The notes: generated by a model from the letters alone, not told the origin. A stretch of DNA of 64,000 nt from Oreohelix idahoensis (GCA_024509875.1 JAMPIV010012173.1:262239-326238), one strand, 5' to 3'; positions 1-11,287 are shown, counted from the stretch's first letter. Numbers and translations are program-made.

Positions 1-20
1 AACCTTCAAACATTGCTGCA

Positions 21-1205
21 ATGAAGTCGGGGACGCGAAGATTAAAGGGTAATCCTAATGGACAACAGGAACCTTATCACCCCCCAGTTTGTGAGGATGT
101 TATTTGTAATGGGGTCACCATAAGGTGCCTTTATGATACAGGTTTGGATTATGATTCAGTTGTGAAGTCTAGCCTAGTGGACCCAAGTCAGTATACCACA
201 GAAACAGTGAAAATACAAGGGGCGACTAAGGACATACCACTCATGACACTTCCCATCGCAAGGATAACGGTGAAAACTCGCTATGTGGAAGGAGAAATCA
301 GAGCAGCAGTGATAGATGAACCAATCTACCCTCTGATATTGGGGTGTAGATACGTCTTCTTGGGGAATCCCGAGAAACCTGTGATCATGGCGACAGTGCA
401 GACCAGGTCACAGAAGAAGGAGGAAGAAGGTGAACCTATAAATGCTCATCCAGAGGAGATGAGGAAGGCGCAGGCTGAGGATAGGACACTCAAGCCCTGT
501 TTTAAAAAATTGCCCAAATGCCACACACCTCCGAGCAAGGGGGAATATTTCATGAAGAACAAACTATTATACAGGAAGACAGGAACTAGGTCCACTGGTC
601 ACGGACAGTTAGTTCTTCCCAAGATATATAGGGCAAACTTAATAAGGAGCTTACATGTTGGAAAAGATGGTGACCATGAGAAAGTCAGTACCATCTGCCA
701 AAAGATTGCTCGAAAATACTATTGGCCCGACGTAAATGTCGATGTTGAAAACTTTGTAGAAGCATGTGGCGTATTTCATGAGGGAACACCCACAAAGGGA
801 AAATATGTGCAGGACCTAGAAACGCCACGGGGCAACTTTAGGCCTGAAAGGAAAACTAATTATACTCGGGTAGACAAAGTGGAATGGGAGCCCCCTTTTC
901 ACACCCAGTCTTCACTTGAATGGATTAACATGGCCACTATGCGACGAGTACAAAGAAGAAATTTTACCCAGGATAAGATGACAATCCCTCGGTCAGACTT
1001 ATATAAACTGGAAGAACAGACAAGAGAGCGAAGATCTCTCATAAACAATCTTAAGTGGGGAGACAAACCCCAGAAAAAAATTGGTAGTGGTCGATTTGTG
1101 AGTGATGATTCTAGGAAGAAAAGTCCTCATTATGGAGCTTCTAATGGACGGGACCCGATGGGTTCCATGAAAAATAAGTATGATAAATTAAAGATCCAGA
1201 TGTAA
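21..1205 (+). pseudogene. Pol part 1: retropepsin and integrase zinc-binding remnant
   Basis: Residues about 24-115 look like a retropepsin: the active-site loop reads CLYDTGLDYDS, with a later hydrophobic stretch PLILGCRYVFLG. A charged linker follows (about 125-180). Residues about 205-260 resemble the integrase H2C2 zinc-binding domain (LHVGKDGDH, then YYWPDVNVDVENFVEACG), but the second cysteine is lost (CGVFHE). After residue about 265 no integrase DDE core can be recognised. The next 110 residues are basic, have no catalytic pattern, and look joined from elsewhere. The frame closes with TAA. The true upstream start is outside the window, so the first Met is not meaningful. Confidence 0.7.
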
Positions 1206-2143
1206 CTCTATTAAGGACCTGGACAGATGAGAAGGCGGAAGAGACTGTTACCTCATCGTATCAATATGTGAACGAACTGACCACTCGTTTGAAAGCTGGA
1301 TGGAAACTGGCAAATGATAATTTGAAACAAGCCAGGAAGAAACATGCAGCATATTTTAATAAGAAGGCAAAGGACAGGGAACTGGCAGTCGGAGAGAAGG
1401 TGCTGCTTCTACTACCGGGAAGCCAGAATAAATTACAAATTGGTTGGCAAGGTCCATATACGGTTCTAGAGAAGGTGTCTAGAACAAACTATAAAATTGA
1501 CAAAAAGGGGAAGGAAAAAGTTTATCATGTAAACCTGTTAAAGAAGTATCTGGACAGACCACTCCAGGAAAGCACCCCCTTATTGACCTTGGCTATTGCA
1601 ACCCAGATGCAAAAAGAACCACTCACCTCACATGAATACCCATTACATCCTTGTGAAACAGCAGCACAGGTAAAAGTCAGTAAGCACCTGACTAAAAACC
1701 AGAGGGAGAGAGTTCAAAAGGTTCTGGAGGAACATACAGATGTATTAACAGATAAACCAGGCCATACAAATTTGCTACAGTATGACATGAAACTGGTAGA
1801 CTCAAACCCAATCTGTATGAGAGCCTATTCTATTCCGTTCGCGAAGGAGAAGGTACTGAAGGAAGAAATAGAGTATTTGTTGAAGGAGGGGATTATTTCG
1901 CACAGTGAATCATCTTTTAGTTCTAGTGTCGTTTTGTTGAGAAAACCGTCTGGGGAACACAGACTGTGCATAGATTACAGGAAACTGAATGCTGTCACAG
2001 AAGGACAAGTGGATCCATTACCAGACACAAAACAGTTATTTGCCAGACTGAACAAGGCAAAATACTTTTCAAAGGTGGATCTTAGTAAAGGCTATTACCA
2101 GATCCCAGTGAAGCCTGAAGTGAGACCTTATTTGGCTTTTTAG
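1193..2143 (+). pseudogene. Pol part 2: integrase C-terminus then reverse transcriptase N-half
   Basis: In a second frame the text resumes as an integrase tail: LLRTWTDEKAEE, a helix with LKAGWKLANDNLKQARKKHAAY, then VGEKVLLLLPG and WQGPYTVLEKV, the GPY/F module that ends many Gypsy integrases. Without a stop it runs through a linker into reverse transcriptase: KEEIEYLLKEGIISHSESSFSS, VVLLRKPSGEHRLCIDYRKLN and FSKVDLSKGYYQIPV, which are RT motifs of Gypsy polymerases and include the first catalytic Asp. The frame ends at a TAG created by an extra T in the T run near 2136-2141. Integrase lying immediately upstream of RT is the diagnostic feature. Confidence 0.85.
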
Positions 2144-2861
2144 CACTTCGGATGGACATTATGAATTCAATATGCTACCATTCGGACTGAAAAATGCTCC
2201 GAGTGTGTTTTCAAGGATGATGCGCAAATTGTTGGATCCCCTGAATAACCCATGTATCACAAATTTCATGGATGATATTCTCGTCGCCACCGAGACATTT
2301 GAAGAACACATTGAAGCTCTGGAGATGTTGTTTGATAGACTTCGGGAGGCGAACTTAACTGCTAGGCCAACAAAATGTTGTATTGGATGCAAAGAGTTGG
2401 AATTCTTGGGACACACTGTATATCAGGGTAATATGACCCCTGATCCTAAGAACTTGGAAAAACTGCAGAGAGCACCTAGGCCACAAACAAAAAAGGACGT
2501 GCGATCATTCGTGTCGTTATGCGGATTTTATCAGAAATACATCAAAAATTTTAACGCTATTTGTGCTCCTCTGACTGATCTGACTCGCAAGGGACTTCCA
2601 GATAAAATTATTTGGACTGCACAATGTGAACTAGCGTTCCAAGAGTTAAAGGAAAAACTCACTAGCAAGCCTATTCTCAAACTGCCTGATTTGACACAGG
2701 ACTTTGTCTTAAGAACCGATGCAAGTAATGTAGGACTCGGAGGGGCTTTGTTGCAAAGATCATCTTCACCTGATGGGGAACTTAAACCAGTCGCTTATGC
2801 AAGCCGTAAATTGAATGTCGGTGCAGATTTCCTCAGTCGGCACCCCTGTGATCAAAATTAG
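2144..2861 (+). pseudogene. Pol part 3: RT palm/thumb and internally deleted RNase H
   Basis: The reading continues in another frame with MLPFGLKNAPSVFSRMM, then the catalytic box NFMDDILVA (FMDD instead of the usual Y[IVM]DD), the thumb (FLGHTVYQGNMTPD) and the connection (FVSLCGFYQKYIKNF). RNase H begins with LRTDASNVGLGGALLQ and VAYASRKL but jumps at once to NVGADFLSRHPC, normally the end of the domain. About 95 residues are therefore missing in frame, including most catalytic acids. The protein would polymerise DNA from the element RNA if complete; this copy cannot. Stop at 2859-2861. Confidence 0.8.
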
Positions 2862-2934
2862 AGTAGTGGCAGACGTGAGGAGTAATTTTACCTATGTGTA
2901 TCGCTGGTTTTGGAACTTGCCATAGGCATGTTTT

Positions 2935-2946
2935 CAAGTGGGGAGA
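2935..2946 (+). promoter_or_regulatory. Polypurine tract
   Basis: CAAGTGGGGAGA lies directly before TGTGTAGTG. A purine run next to TG is what is expected at the internal/3' LTR border, where second-strand synthesis is primed. It sits 74 bp after the RNase H stop. Confidence 0.55.
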
Positions 2947-3710
2947 TGTGTAGTGAAATTGACAGAGATACAACGGTAAAATACCTCCAAAGATAACATT
3001 TAAGGATAAAAACATAATGCGTAGGCTGCGAATAGTACATGATCGCCTAGACCGCGGGTCATCACCCTCCATAAAAATTGACTTGCTAGACAGGAGGGGA
3101 ACGGAGGATCAAAAAGGAAAAATATGACTGGAAAGATTGCGTGAGACTGGAAAGGCTAAGGAGACGCAATTGGGGGGGAAACGGAGAAAAGTCACGTTTC
3201 CCAAGTTGACATAAAAAGTAAGCAACTCGACAGAAGGGACCATAGATATGTTACGCCACAGTCATTTATTGGACGCTTTTGCGCGATACCAAGCCCTTGA
3301 TTTGAATTCAGCGGCTAAACGCAGATGTTCGAAATATTACAAAATTTAAAAAGTACTTTTTTTCTTAATATTAATGTTAGGAATTGTAAGAAGTTTAGGG
3401 ACGCCATACTATAGCCAGCAGCTCAGCTGAGTTTTGCTAGCAATTCTGTGTTATTTATTCATAATCTGAGCTGTGAGTTTCTGTTGTCAACCAAGCAGTG
3501 TCTATTCAGTTGGTGACTTACTCGAGTGTATCTGTGCAGTACTTGTGACAGAGACCACCATTATTGCCCGCCAGCACGGAGAGGTGGGACCACCAGATTT
3601 CAGCACCAGAGCTACAACTACAAGATGAGTGAGCCTCTGGTCTGCTTGACATTCACCAACACCGTTTAGTTACTAATACCCCCATAAAAATTCCCACCAT
3701 TTTCTGGACA
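2947..3710 (+). repeat. Probable 3' LTR of the Gmr1-like element
   Basis: It starts with TGTGTAG after the purine tract. A TATA-like ATAAAAAG lies at 3211-3218. The right edge is placed at ...CTGGACA only because LTRs usually end in CA. The 5' LTR is outside the window, so neither length nor edges can be confirmed. Confidence 0.4.
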
Positions 3711-3829
3711 CTGTGTAGTCAATATAGACAGGTGTGATGAGGCCACCCCAACAGCACAAACATTAAATATCCTCCCAAGTAGATGACTACTAGAACATTT
3801 TAATAAAACTAACTAGTATAGTACATATA

Positions 3830-4255
3830 TATGTACACTATTGCATTTATGATATAATATTCCATGCATTTCTTTTCATAATCTCTAAATCCTTTTAAGT
3901 TCTGGTCAACCTAAAAAATTGATCCAGAACAAAATAAATGTAATATAATTCTATCAAAAATTTTTACACTATTGAGTTAGTTCAGTGTGTTGTAACATTT
4001 ATTAATATTATTAGTCTTGTTAAATATCTGTGGGTATATCTATAACCTATTACACCACACTACATATCATAACCCTAGACACTTTACGTAGCCACATTCA
4101 TTAAAAAAAATTAAGTGTGAGGTCGTAGTGGTAGCAAGAAAGGCCTTCTGATAATTCACAACTACATTTTATCTCAGGAGCCTTCACAGCTGGCCTCATA
4201 CATTACATTTAGTAATATCACCATCATACAATACCATCAAACACCACTACACATA
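3830..4255 (+). repeat. Dispersed repeat R1, copy A
   Basis: Matches 25600-25990 in the same order: CAGAACAAAATAAA, TTAGTTCAGT, CATAACCCTAGACA, GGTAGCA, CTTCACAGCTG.CCTCAT, then CACATATAT. A third copy lies inverted at 58680-58960. No open reading frame is shared. The superfamily is not recognised; ends have not been defined. Confidence 0.65.
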
Positions 4256-4649
4256 TATGGCAATCAAACATCCGATGCCTTGTGTACAAACTCACAAACG
4301 CAACGGTAAACTCTCTCAAAAATGTGTGCAAGATTTAACATCTTATTACTTTATAAGTCAAACAGGAAACGATTAGGTCATCCGTGTATGTCCAAAATGT
4401 GTCACCCAGACAAGTAATCTCTTATCTGTCGCGTACCCTGGCCTTATCATCGATTGACCAAATACGCTAGTGCCGCACCCGATATTAACCAATGTGACGA
4501 GGTGCTTTATTTTTCTATTCTTCTCAATTCCATCATTTTAATTCTTTAAGTGTGTAGACATTGTATCTTTTCCCTCCTAACCTCTTTTCTGTGCAATATG
4601 GACTGAAGAGACCACCAACACTCATAATTGCTCAGTGCATTAAATTTCA

Positions 4650-4934
4650 CTCATCCCTTCAGATCTCTTGTCAGTATGAATAGACCAGGTGTGTTCATTA
4701 AATCTCCCCTGCACACACATTCCAGTGCTGTCACACGAAAATTGGATGATAGTATCATTTTCACTCATCCGTTCAGACCCTGGCCAGTATGAATAGAACA
4801 GGTGGGTTGTTAATGAACGGTAACAGATGCAGGGACAGCTGCGCAATAAGAGAAGTCTCAAATGAGATTGCACACCACAAATGAGATTGCACACCACAAA
4901 TGAGATTGCACACCACAAATGAGATTGCACACCA
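4650..4934. repeat. Local direct repeats and a four-copy 19-bp tandem
   Basis: 4650-4704 and 4761-4817 are imperfect copies of TCACTCATCC..TCAG followed by CAGTATGAATAGA. From 4859 to 4934 the 19-mer AAATGAGATTGCACACCAC occurs four times in tandem. The short minus-strand reading frames here come only from this repetition. Confidence 0.85.
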
Positions 4935-6357
4935 CGGTAAAGTACCGTATATTCGTGACACAGAATTCTATTGAGAAGAGTGCCCACGAGTTAATTAAAC
5001 TAAGATGGAAAATGGGTGTGCGGTCCCATAAATCTGTTTCTAATAAAATGGGATTTCACTGCTTCTCAGTATTTAAGATTTCACTAACCATTCTCCGACA
5101 CTGCCATCAAAAACTTTATATATATTGATTACATTCTTTTACATGTATGTAATATCATTATAGATGGTTGTTTTTCATTAGTTCATTAGTATGCTCCCTA
5201 ATATAACTGACTAGGTTGAACGGGACGTGCCTCGCCAAAACGAGGCAAAACCTTTTTTTTTTTTAATTTAAAAAATATTTACAAAAATAAATAAATAAAT
5301 AAAATATAAAAAATATTTTTAAAAAAAAAACATCTGCCTTGAGTGTCATAGTAGAGTAGTTTCTATTTGATGAATTATCTCCCCTGGATGTCATTGTTAA
5401 TTATAATCTTATGAATGAGTTAGCTCCCCTAAGTTTGCCATTGACTGGAAGTTAAAGCTTATCTATAGATAGAGCATATTTGCTAACATTTGGGTGTGCT
5501 AAGTTAATATTTCATGCTCTAAATTTGTAAAGCAGTAATGCAATTCCAAAGTGTATTGAGATAAAGAATTAAATGCAGCTGATGCATTTTAACAATAATA
5601 ATAATAATATTAATATTAATACAGAAGAATGAATGGCTTTAAAAGAGTGTATCAGTTCTGGATATTGAAGAGAGCCAGAAACATTGAATACTGATTGTAA
5701 CAAGAGATTTGATTTATTACAATACTTTAGTGAACATGGTAGAGATTAAGCAGACACCATGTGTTATGAAGGACTATTAGTGATTGTGGCTAACTGTATA
5801 TGTAGAAGATGTCCTTGATGACATATCTGATCTTTTGACTTAAGCAAACTGGTAAATACCCTTATGATGTGTAGTATGCTTACATGGTATTTGTCTCACA
5901 TGCATAAATTGTAGGGCAGCAGTACAAAAGACATATTGGTCTGTACTGTGAATTCTGACGGACTGGTGACACAAAGTGAATTTCAGTGAGATTATCTTGG
6001 ACAGTCTTGGTACTTATTCATACTTTCATTTTCTTCCAACTATCTATCAATACAATCAGCCAGCCACAACCAACATGGTTGTCGATTAATTATTTCAGCC
6101 CCTCCTTGCAAAGCAGGGAGAAGCGGGTAACAAACAGACATGACGACTTATCCTGAGAGGAATGTAAGAAGGAAAATATGAAATATCTGCTTCATAGCAG
6201 AGAAAGTAAAAAGGTGCTGACCATAAAAAACGCAATTAGTGAGTTCACCAATTGTAACTGATTACTGCCGTAGTGAAAGAGAGAACGAGAAGAGGTCGCC
6301 CCAAAATCCATCTTGTGACACTATCTATCTATTCACCTACCCACCTACCTACCTACT
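4935..6357. other. No gene seen
   Basis: AT-rich non-coding DNA with a T run and A-rich repeats at 5250-5330 and short (AAT)n near 5595. I see no conserved protein, tRNA or paired terminal repeat. Confidence 0.6.
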
Positions 6358-6360
6358 TAC

Positions 6361-6434
<74 letters not shown>

Positions 6435-6452
6435 GTCTGTCTGTCATTTTTC

Positions 6453-6492
<40 letters not shown>
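6358..6492. repeat. (CTAT)n, (CTGT)n and (CT)n microsatellite
   Basis: About twenty CTAT units, then three to four CTGT units, then an uninterrupted CT run. Overlapping open frames of Leu/Ser/Tyr repeats are products of this and not genes. Confidence 0.97.
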
Positions 6493-7265
6493 CTCTGTGT
6501 CTATAGTCTATTCGTCAACAGCGCCACACGTTTGTTTACCTGACTCAGGTATGTGCATAAAATTATTTTGGTACACTATATTATTCATTACAAATGTCAT
6601 GAGTATACACCATATCATTCGAATTGCAAAATAAATTTAAACATTATACATATGTATATATAATATGTATATTAATGACATCCTCTTATGCACTATTAAT
6701 ATATGCTTATATTTATTGAAATGCACATTTTTTTCTGTTTACAGCATGACAATATATTTTATTACAGTCCTTCTTTTTAAATCTGCACTCTTTTAGCACA
6801 GGTATTTCATTTAACCTGTTATTGTTTCAAAAATGTTTCACCGTGAGTCAAGCTATTCCAGAATTTTATGAATCGAAATAAGTAAAGACGTAATTAACAA
6901 CAAGGTAGTTAACGAAACTATTTCTCTTTCTCTCATTATGGAATACTGAACAACCACTGCACCTGGACTCTCTTAGAAAGCCTACAGGGAAATTTCCATG
7001 TGCTTTTGCGATGATAGTTTGTATAACAATTTATTTTATATGATTATATTGCCAGCTCCAGGAACAACCTCATATTGGACGTTATCCTCTTAGTCATGTA
7101 TGTGCGGGGTAGTAGGACTATTCCTTCTTTGCCTCCTCAGAGACTGGGGAAAGGGGGGGGCTACACTGGGCAGTTAACGATATCTGTGTATTTAAATTTT
7201 GCAGCTTCATTAATTTTTTTTCCTGAATTTTTTGGAGCAGTGTTCTACAAGCTGCTGGACTAGAT
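6493..7265. other. No gene seen
   Basis: AT-rich non-coding sequence. Only a G run at 7145-7152 and short AT tracts stand out. Confidence 0.6.
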
Positions 7266-7467
7266 CAAGGGCTCTCAACCTTTTTCTTTGCTCATGGCCC
7301 CCTGCTGAGCCTTAGACACTCCCCCTTCCCTCATAGTTGCTGTTAGCTGGACAAAGGTACTGTACCAGAAATATGACACTTACTGTGGTTCCCCCCCCCC
7401 CCTTTTCCCTCCAGCAGTATACTATGGCCTCATGGGGGAATTATACAGCCCACGATGAGAACAACTG
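7266..7467. mobile_element. hAT-type MITE, 202 bp
   Basis: The ends form imperfect inverted repeats (CAAGGGCTCTCAACC at left; right end reads CAGTTGTTCTCATC in reverse). They are flanked by GACTAGAT and GTCTAGAT, an 8-bp target duplication with one mismatch, as hAT transposases make. The start resembles the common hAT end CAG.GGTTCTCAACC. There is no coding capacity. It contains a C run at 7391-7403. Confidence 0.75.
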
Positions 7468-7489
7468 GTCTAGATGGCATTCCAGCAAC

Positions 7490-7625
7490 GACCATGACAA
7501 CAGACATTAACAATCCTAAATAGAGATTACAACATTTAATGTAGACTGGAGAATGACGCTACCATGTTTCGAACCCGGTACCTTTGCCGCGAGAGGACAA
7601 CGCTCTAACCACTCTGCCAATCGGA
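7490..7625 (-). repeat. SINE-1 copy with tRNA-like head
   Basis: Read on the minus strand it has box A-like GTGGTTAGAGCG, then CCTCTCGCGGCAAAGG and box B GGGTTCGAAAC, followed by a body GTAGCGTCATTCTCCAGTCTAC. The same head and body occur at 47040 and 52490. It is therefore a Pol III-type SINE and not a functional tRNA. Confidence 0.75.
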
Positions 7626-7674
7626 CACACGCGGGTTATTTTGAAGTGCTGTAAAAAAAATAACATGTTGAAAT

Positions 7675-8000
7675 CAGTGGCGTAACTACCGTGTAAGGGG
7701 CCATAAGCGCAAAACCCCTCAAGGCCCAAGAGCTTCTTTAATTGATCGCTAAATTTTATACTTGACTCATGTTTCTAAGACTGAATACGCATTTTAGAAT
7801 GTACCTTTCTATAAAAATTTGAAGGACGTTCATTAGCTTATGAAATAACCCACATTTGACCAAGTGGGAATTAATACTTGTTTTATTATGAAACTATTAA
7901 AGAGTTATGTATGCTGGGTCATATATGGGCCGCTGGGCCTTAAGGGGTTTTAAGTGGGGGCCCGCCTTTTGTGATGGGCTCAACAATTATAATCAATATA
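7675..8000 (+). mobile_element. hAT-like end fragment (CAGTGGCGTAACTA)
   Basis: Begins with CAGTGGCGTAACTACCGTG, the same terminal sequence as the element at 11235. The opposite end with its target duplication was not found, so it is probably truncated. G/C-rich stretches near both limits (GGGGCC, GGGCCCGCC) and an AT-rich centre are typical of the non-autonomous members. Confidence 0.5.
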
Positions 8001-8044
8001 TGGCACATTTTATTTTCAAGAATGCAGCTACTTACTTCATCCTT

Positions 8045-8190
8045 ACCAATACACTTCGGCCTCCCACGAAGCATAGGCCTTCAACAAATGTGTGTCAGGT
8101 CCTCCCGTTCAATGCCATGTGCTCAAGACTTGTCTTCCATGTCTTCTTGATCATTTTCATTTCTGTATTCAGAATCTGGGACATGCTGTG
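8045..8190 (-). pseudogene. LINE D 3' fragment
   Basis: On the minus strand it encodes YRNENDQEDMEDKS-like text followed by GIEREDLTHIC, matching the end of the LINE D protein at 54420-54540 (MRKTWKELERMARDRKTW type). It is 5'-truncated and non-functional. Confidence 0.6.
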
Positions 8191-8419
8191 ACGTTAGTTT
8201 AACACAGGAAGAAAGGAAATTAAAAGGGTCCCCTTCGATCACTGCTTCCCGGGGTCTAGTCTGTGCTGCGGCCCCCCGGTCGTGCCCGATCCCCTCGGGC
8301 GTTAGGTACGTCATTGGTTGAAGCAGAGACAAAACAAACAACTGAAAGACTTTCACCTTGCAATTATGGTAATAACACTTAGCAAACGAGGGAATAGAGA
8401 ATGCACATTTAGCAGGCAT

Positions 8420-8633
8420 CAGTGTTGCCACTCCTAGGTGGATACACCTACATCTAGGTTTTTTGGTTCCGTCTAGGTGTCATTTTCCTCATTAGTTGAA
8501 GAACACCACCTAGATTTCGCCCACATATAGCCCAAAGTAGTCCAAAAAACCGCCTAAATTAGCCGGTCGCCCAAAAGTAGCCTAAGTCTCGGTTTTTTTG
8601 TTTTTTTTTTTAAGGTTCAGGGTGGCAACACTG
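8420..8633. mobile_element. Small inverted-repeat element (CAGTGTTGCCAC)
   Basis: Left end CAGTGTTGCCACTCC and right end GGTGGCAACACTG are inverted repeats of about 14 bp. Length is 214 bp, with a T run near the right end. The ends look hAT-like, but the flanks (GCAGGCAT, GTCGTCAC) do not form a target duplication, so it is old or rearranged. A lone CAGTGTTGCCAACTCGG at 46131 may be another end of this type. Confidence 0.6.
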
Positions 8634-9536
8634 GTCGTCACTATTCCTTGATAAACCGTATGGAGTTAACAATAACTTCAGACTGAGTACTACTTTCTGT
8701 ATCCATATTCAAGTTGAAAATCACGTCTGAAAGAGTACGAAGAAGAGAGAAGAAAGCGAAGAGGAAGAAGACGAAGTATTCGTCTTGTGAGGAAAGTCCT
8801 GATGATTGTGAACACTTTCTTGAGAAAAATATGCCACATGAAAAAAAAAATATGACGTCTAAAGGCTAAAGAATGGAGGAAAAATATCTAAAAGCTGCCT
8901 TTGTAAACTGTAAATGACCTTCTATAAATGGATACATAAGGGCATTTCAGAGAGCAGTGATGTTGCGATGAAAAAATGCTTTGAGAGAAGTGAAAGGTAT
9001 GTATAAATGCTGAACTGTTGTTTGTGCGAATGTTCTGAGCTCCTGCAACCGTTAAGATTAATATTAAGGATAAGCCAGTTGTGTATGAATATATTCATTC
9101 TGTGTCTTTTTTACACACTGGTTGTCGCCAGAATGGGAATTTTGAGGGTGGGTTGGAATACGGGAAAACATTATTTACTTCGGTCAACGACCTTTGGTAT
9201 TCGCAAGTGCTTTTTTTTTTTGTTTGTCCTCTTCTCGAAATTTTTATCTTTTATTGCAGTGCAGAATTCGAGAACAGTTGGAATGAAATCCTGATTAAAA
9301 ACTAGTGACTCCTACCTTTAAAAAAGTCTCTTTTTTAAAATCGCTAAATGACTGGTTTCTTTTGACCATCAAAGTCTTATCTTTATCGCCTCAAAACAGA
9401 TGTATTGAATAGCAGTTAATATAAAGTTCAGCCCTAAATATGTATATTTCTCTTCTATTTATAGTATTTGATTGTCTGTTTTTGGGCGTGTCTTAGTAAT
9501 TTAAAAAAAAAAAAAAAACAATCTCACGATAAATAA
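8634..9536. other. No gene seen
   Basis: AT-rich sequence with an A/G-rich patch at 8720-8790 and homopolymer runs. Two overlapping open frames of 70-95 codons near 9007-9305 show no recognisable motif. Confidence 0.55.
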
Positions 9537-10848
9537 CCTGTTCACAAAGTTCCGGGACTCATTTTTTATCCGGAAAACCGTTATAAGGAGCTAGGTGATA
9601 TTAACACAGGGCACGTGTCAACCACGTGCCACTATATGTACCAAACCTGAAATTTGTAATTTCGCGCATGCGCTGTGTGGTAGCGTATAAGCGAATGTGA
9701 CCTAGTAGTACTCGTCGCGTTTAAAAAATGGACGGCAAAATTCAACAACGTGTGTACATTGATTTCTGCTTTCGTCTAGGAAAAACTGGTTCCGAAACTC
9801 TCGAAATGTTGCAAACAGCTTTCGGAGAGTCCTGTTTAAGTAGATCTAAAACATTTGAGTGGTATTCCCGTTTCAAAAGTGGACTCCGATCCTTTGAAGA
9901 TGGCCCCCGTCAAGGGAGACCCTCCACCTCCCACACCGACGAGTTCGTAGCATGTGTGCAAGAAATGATACGCACTGACCGACGTTTGACTATCAGAGAG
10001 ATTGCTGATGATATTGAAATACCAATTGGTACGTGCCATAAAATCGTAATTGAAGATTTGCACATGAGACGGGTGTCAGCGAAACTCGTGCCACGACATC
10101 TGACTGAGGACCAAAAGGACGATCGGTTGTCCATTTGCACTGACCCCCTTGAGATAGCAAAAAAGTACACAAATTTCATGTCCTCAATAATAACTGGTGA
10201 TGAAAGCTGGGTGTACGGATATGACCCGGAAACAAAGCAAATGTCCTCCCAGTGGCAAACGCAATCATCTCCTCGGCCGAAGAAGGCACGACAGGTCAAG
10301 TCCAATGTCAAGACCATGTTAATAGCGTTTTTCGACATTGATGGCCTGGTGCATCATGAATACGTCCCTATAGGACAGAGTGTCAATGCTGAATTCTACA
10401 AAACAGCCCTGCAACGCCTCCGCGACGGTGTGCGCAGACATCGCCCTGAGAAGTGGCGCACAGGCAATTGGCTTGTTCATCATGACAATGCACCTGCACA
10501 CAGGTCTGTCACCACAAAGGCATAAAACACAACATTCCATTGCTCCTGCATCCTCCATACTCACCCGATCTTGCTCCGTGTGACTTTTTCTTGTTCCCGC
10601 AACTTAAGAAAACAATGAAAGGTCGTAGATTCGATGACATGGAGCAGATTCAAGCCAACGCGACGAGACAAATGAGGGCTATTCCGCAAAGTGACTACCA
10701 GAGGTGCTTCCTTCAGTGGCAGGAACGTTGGAATAAGTGTGTACACTCACAAGGGAACTACTTTGAAGGAGATAGAACAAACTAGTATGTAAGTCTACTT
10801 AATCAATTCCAAAAAAAAAAAAAAGAGTTCCGGAACTTTGTGAACAGG
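9537..10848 (+). mobile_element. mariner transposon, nearly complete
   Basis: Terminal inverted repeats of 24 bp with one mismatch: CCTGTTCACAAAGTTCCGGG at 9537 and its inverse ending at 10848. Between them lies one transposase gene and little else; total 1.31 kb is the usual mariner size. A clean flanking TA pair is not seen directly at the ends (TA lies one base out on the left and four bases out on the right), which suggests small changes after insertion. Confidence 0.92.
9728..10785 (+). pseudogene. mariner transposase with one frameshift
   Basis: Cut-and-paste transposase acting on the element ends in the nucleus. The N-terminal helix-turn-helix region (about 1-110) includes LSRSKTFEWYSRFKSG and GPRQGRPSTS. 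The catalytic domain has the first Asp in ITGDESWVYGYDP, the second in VHHDNAPAHRS and the third in SPDLAPCDFFLFPQLK, the D,D(34)D arrangement of mariners. The frame starting at 9728 stops at 10523; the rest continues in another frame from about 10525 to 10785. The gap between HRSVTTKA and the next conserved block is short, consistent with a net loss of about 7 bp. All three catalytic residues survive, so a single lesion is what inactivates this copy. End of protein: CVHSQGNYFEGD. Confidence 0.92.
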
Positions 10849-10884
10849 GGAGTATATACCAGTGAAACGCGAGGTGATGGGGAA

Positions 10885-11000
10885 AACTCGCTGATAGTAT
10901 TACAAGGAAGTCCTTTTTCTGGAATCCCAAGGGTAAGTGGGAAAAGAGCACTACCTAAAACATACGTGGGAGGAAATAGGAGACAGCCAAGAAAGGGATA
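10885..11000 (+). pseudogene. LINE D short fragment
   Basis: Contains DSITRKSFFWNPKGK-like text, matching the LINE D tail at 43180 and 54590 (RQSL..NP.G). It is a very short, decayed piece next to the mariner right end. Confidence 0.45.
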
Positions 11001-11234
11001 AACAAAATTTTTAAAAGAAGTACACGGAACGACCTTGAACCATGGCATAAGACAAAATGGCTAGAAGCTAACGTATTGCAAGACTAAACTCTGCGGGAAA
11101 TTAAAGTTATGAACGAATTTGCACACTGTTGTGAGAGTCTCTTTGTTGCTGTTTATGCTTTATTATATCTCTTATGGTTTTTTTTTTTTTTTTTGTTATT
11201 CTTATTTATTTTGTAATAACTCTTACCTTACATT
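11001..11234. other. No gene seen
   Basis: Non-coding, with a T run at 11180-11194. Confidence 0.5.
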
Positions 11235-11287
11235 CAGTGGCGTAACTACAATGCAATGGACCCCAGGATATATGACCGTTCCACAAA

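Larger units (their letters stand above)
1..3710 (+). mobile_element. Gmr1-like Ty3/Gypsy retrotransposon, left end cut off
   Basis: The domains appear in the order retropepsin, integrase zinc-binding region, integrase C-terminal GPY/F region, reverse transcriptase, RNase H, then a polypurine tract and a probable 3' LTR. Standard Ty3/Gypsy elements place integrase after RNase H. The Copia-like order with Gypsy-type domains is known from the Gmr1 group. No gag is visible because the element starts at or before the window edge. The copy is dead: frame breaks lie near 1200 and 2140, the integrase catalytic core is missing, and RNase H has lost its middle. The 3' end at 3710 is a guess based on a TG...CA LTR rule. 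Confidence 0.75.

Noticed and set aside
6239..6634. 131-codon Tyr/Leu/Ser-rich frame
   Set aside because: Produced by (CTAT)n and (CT)n repeats.
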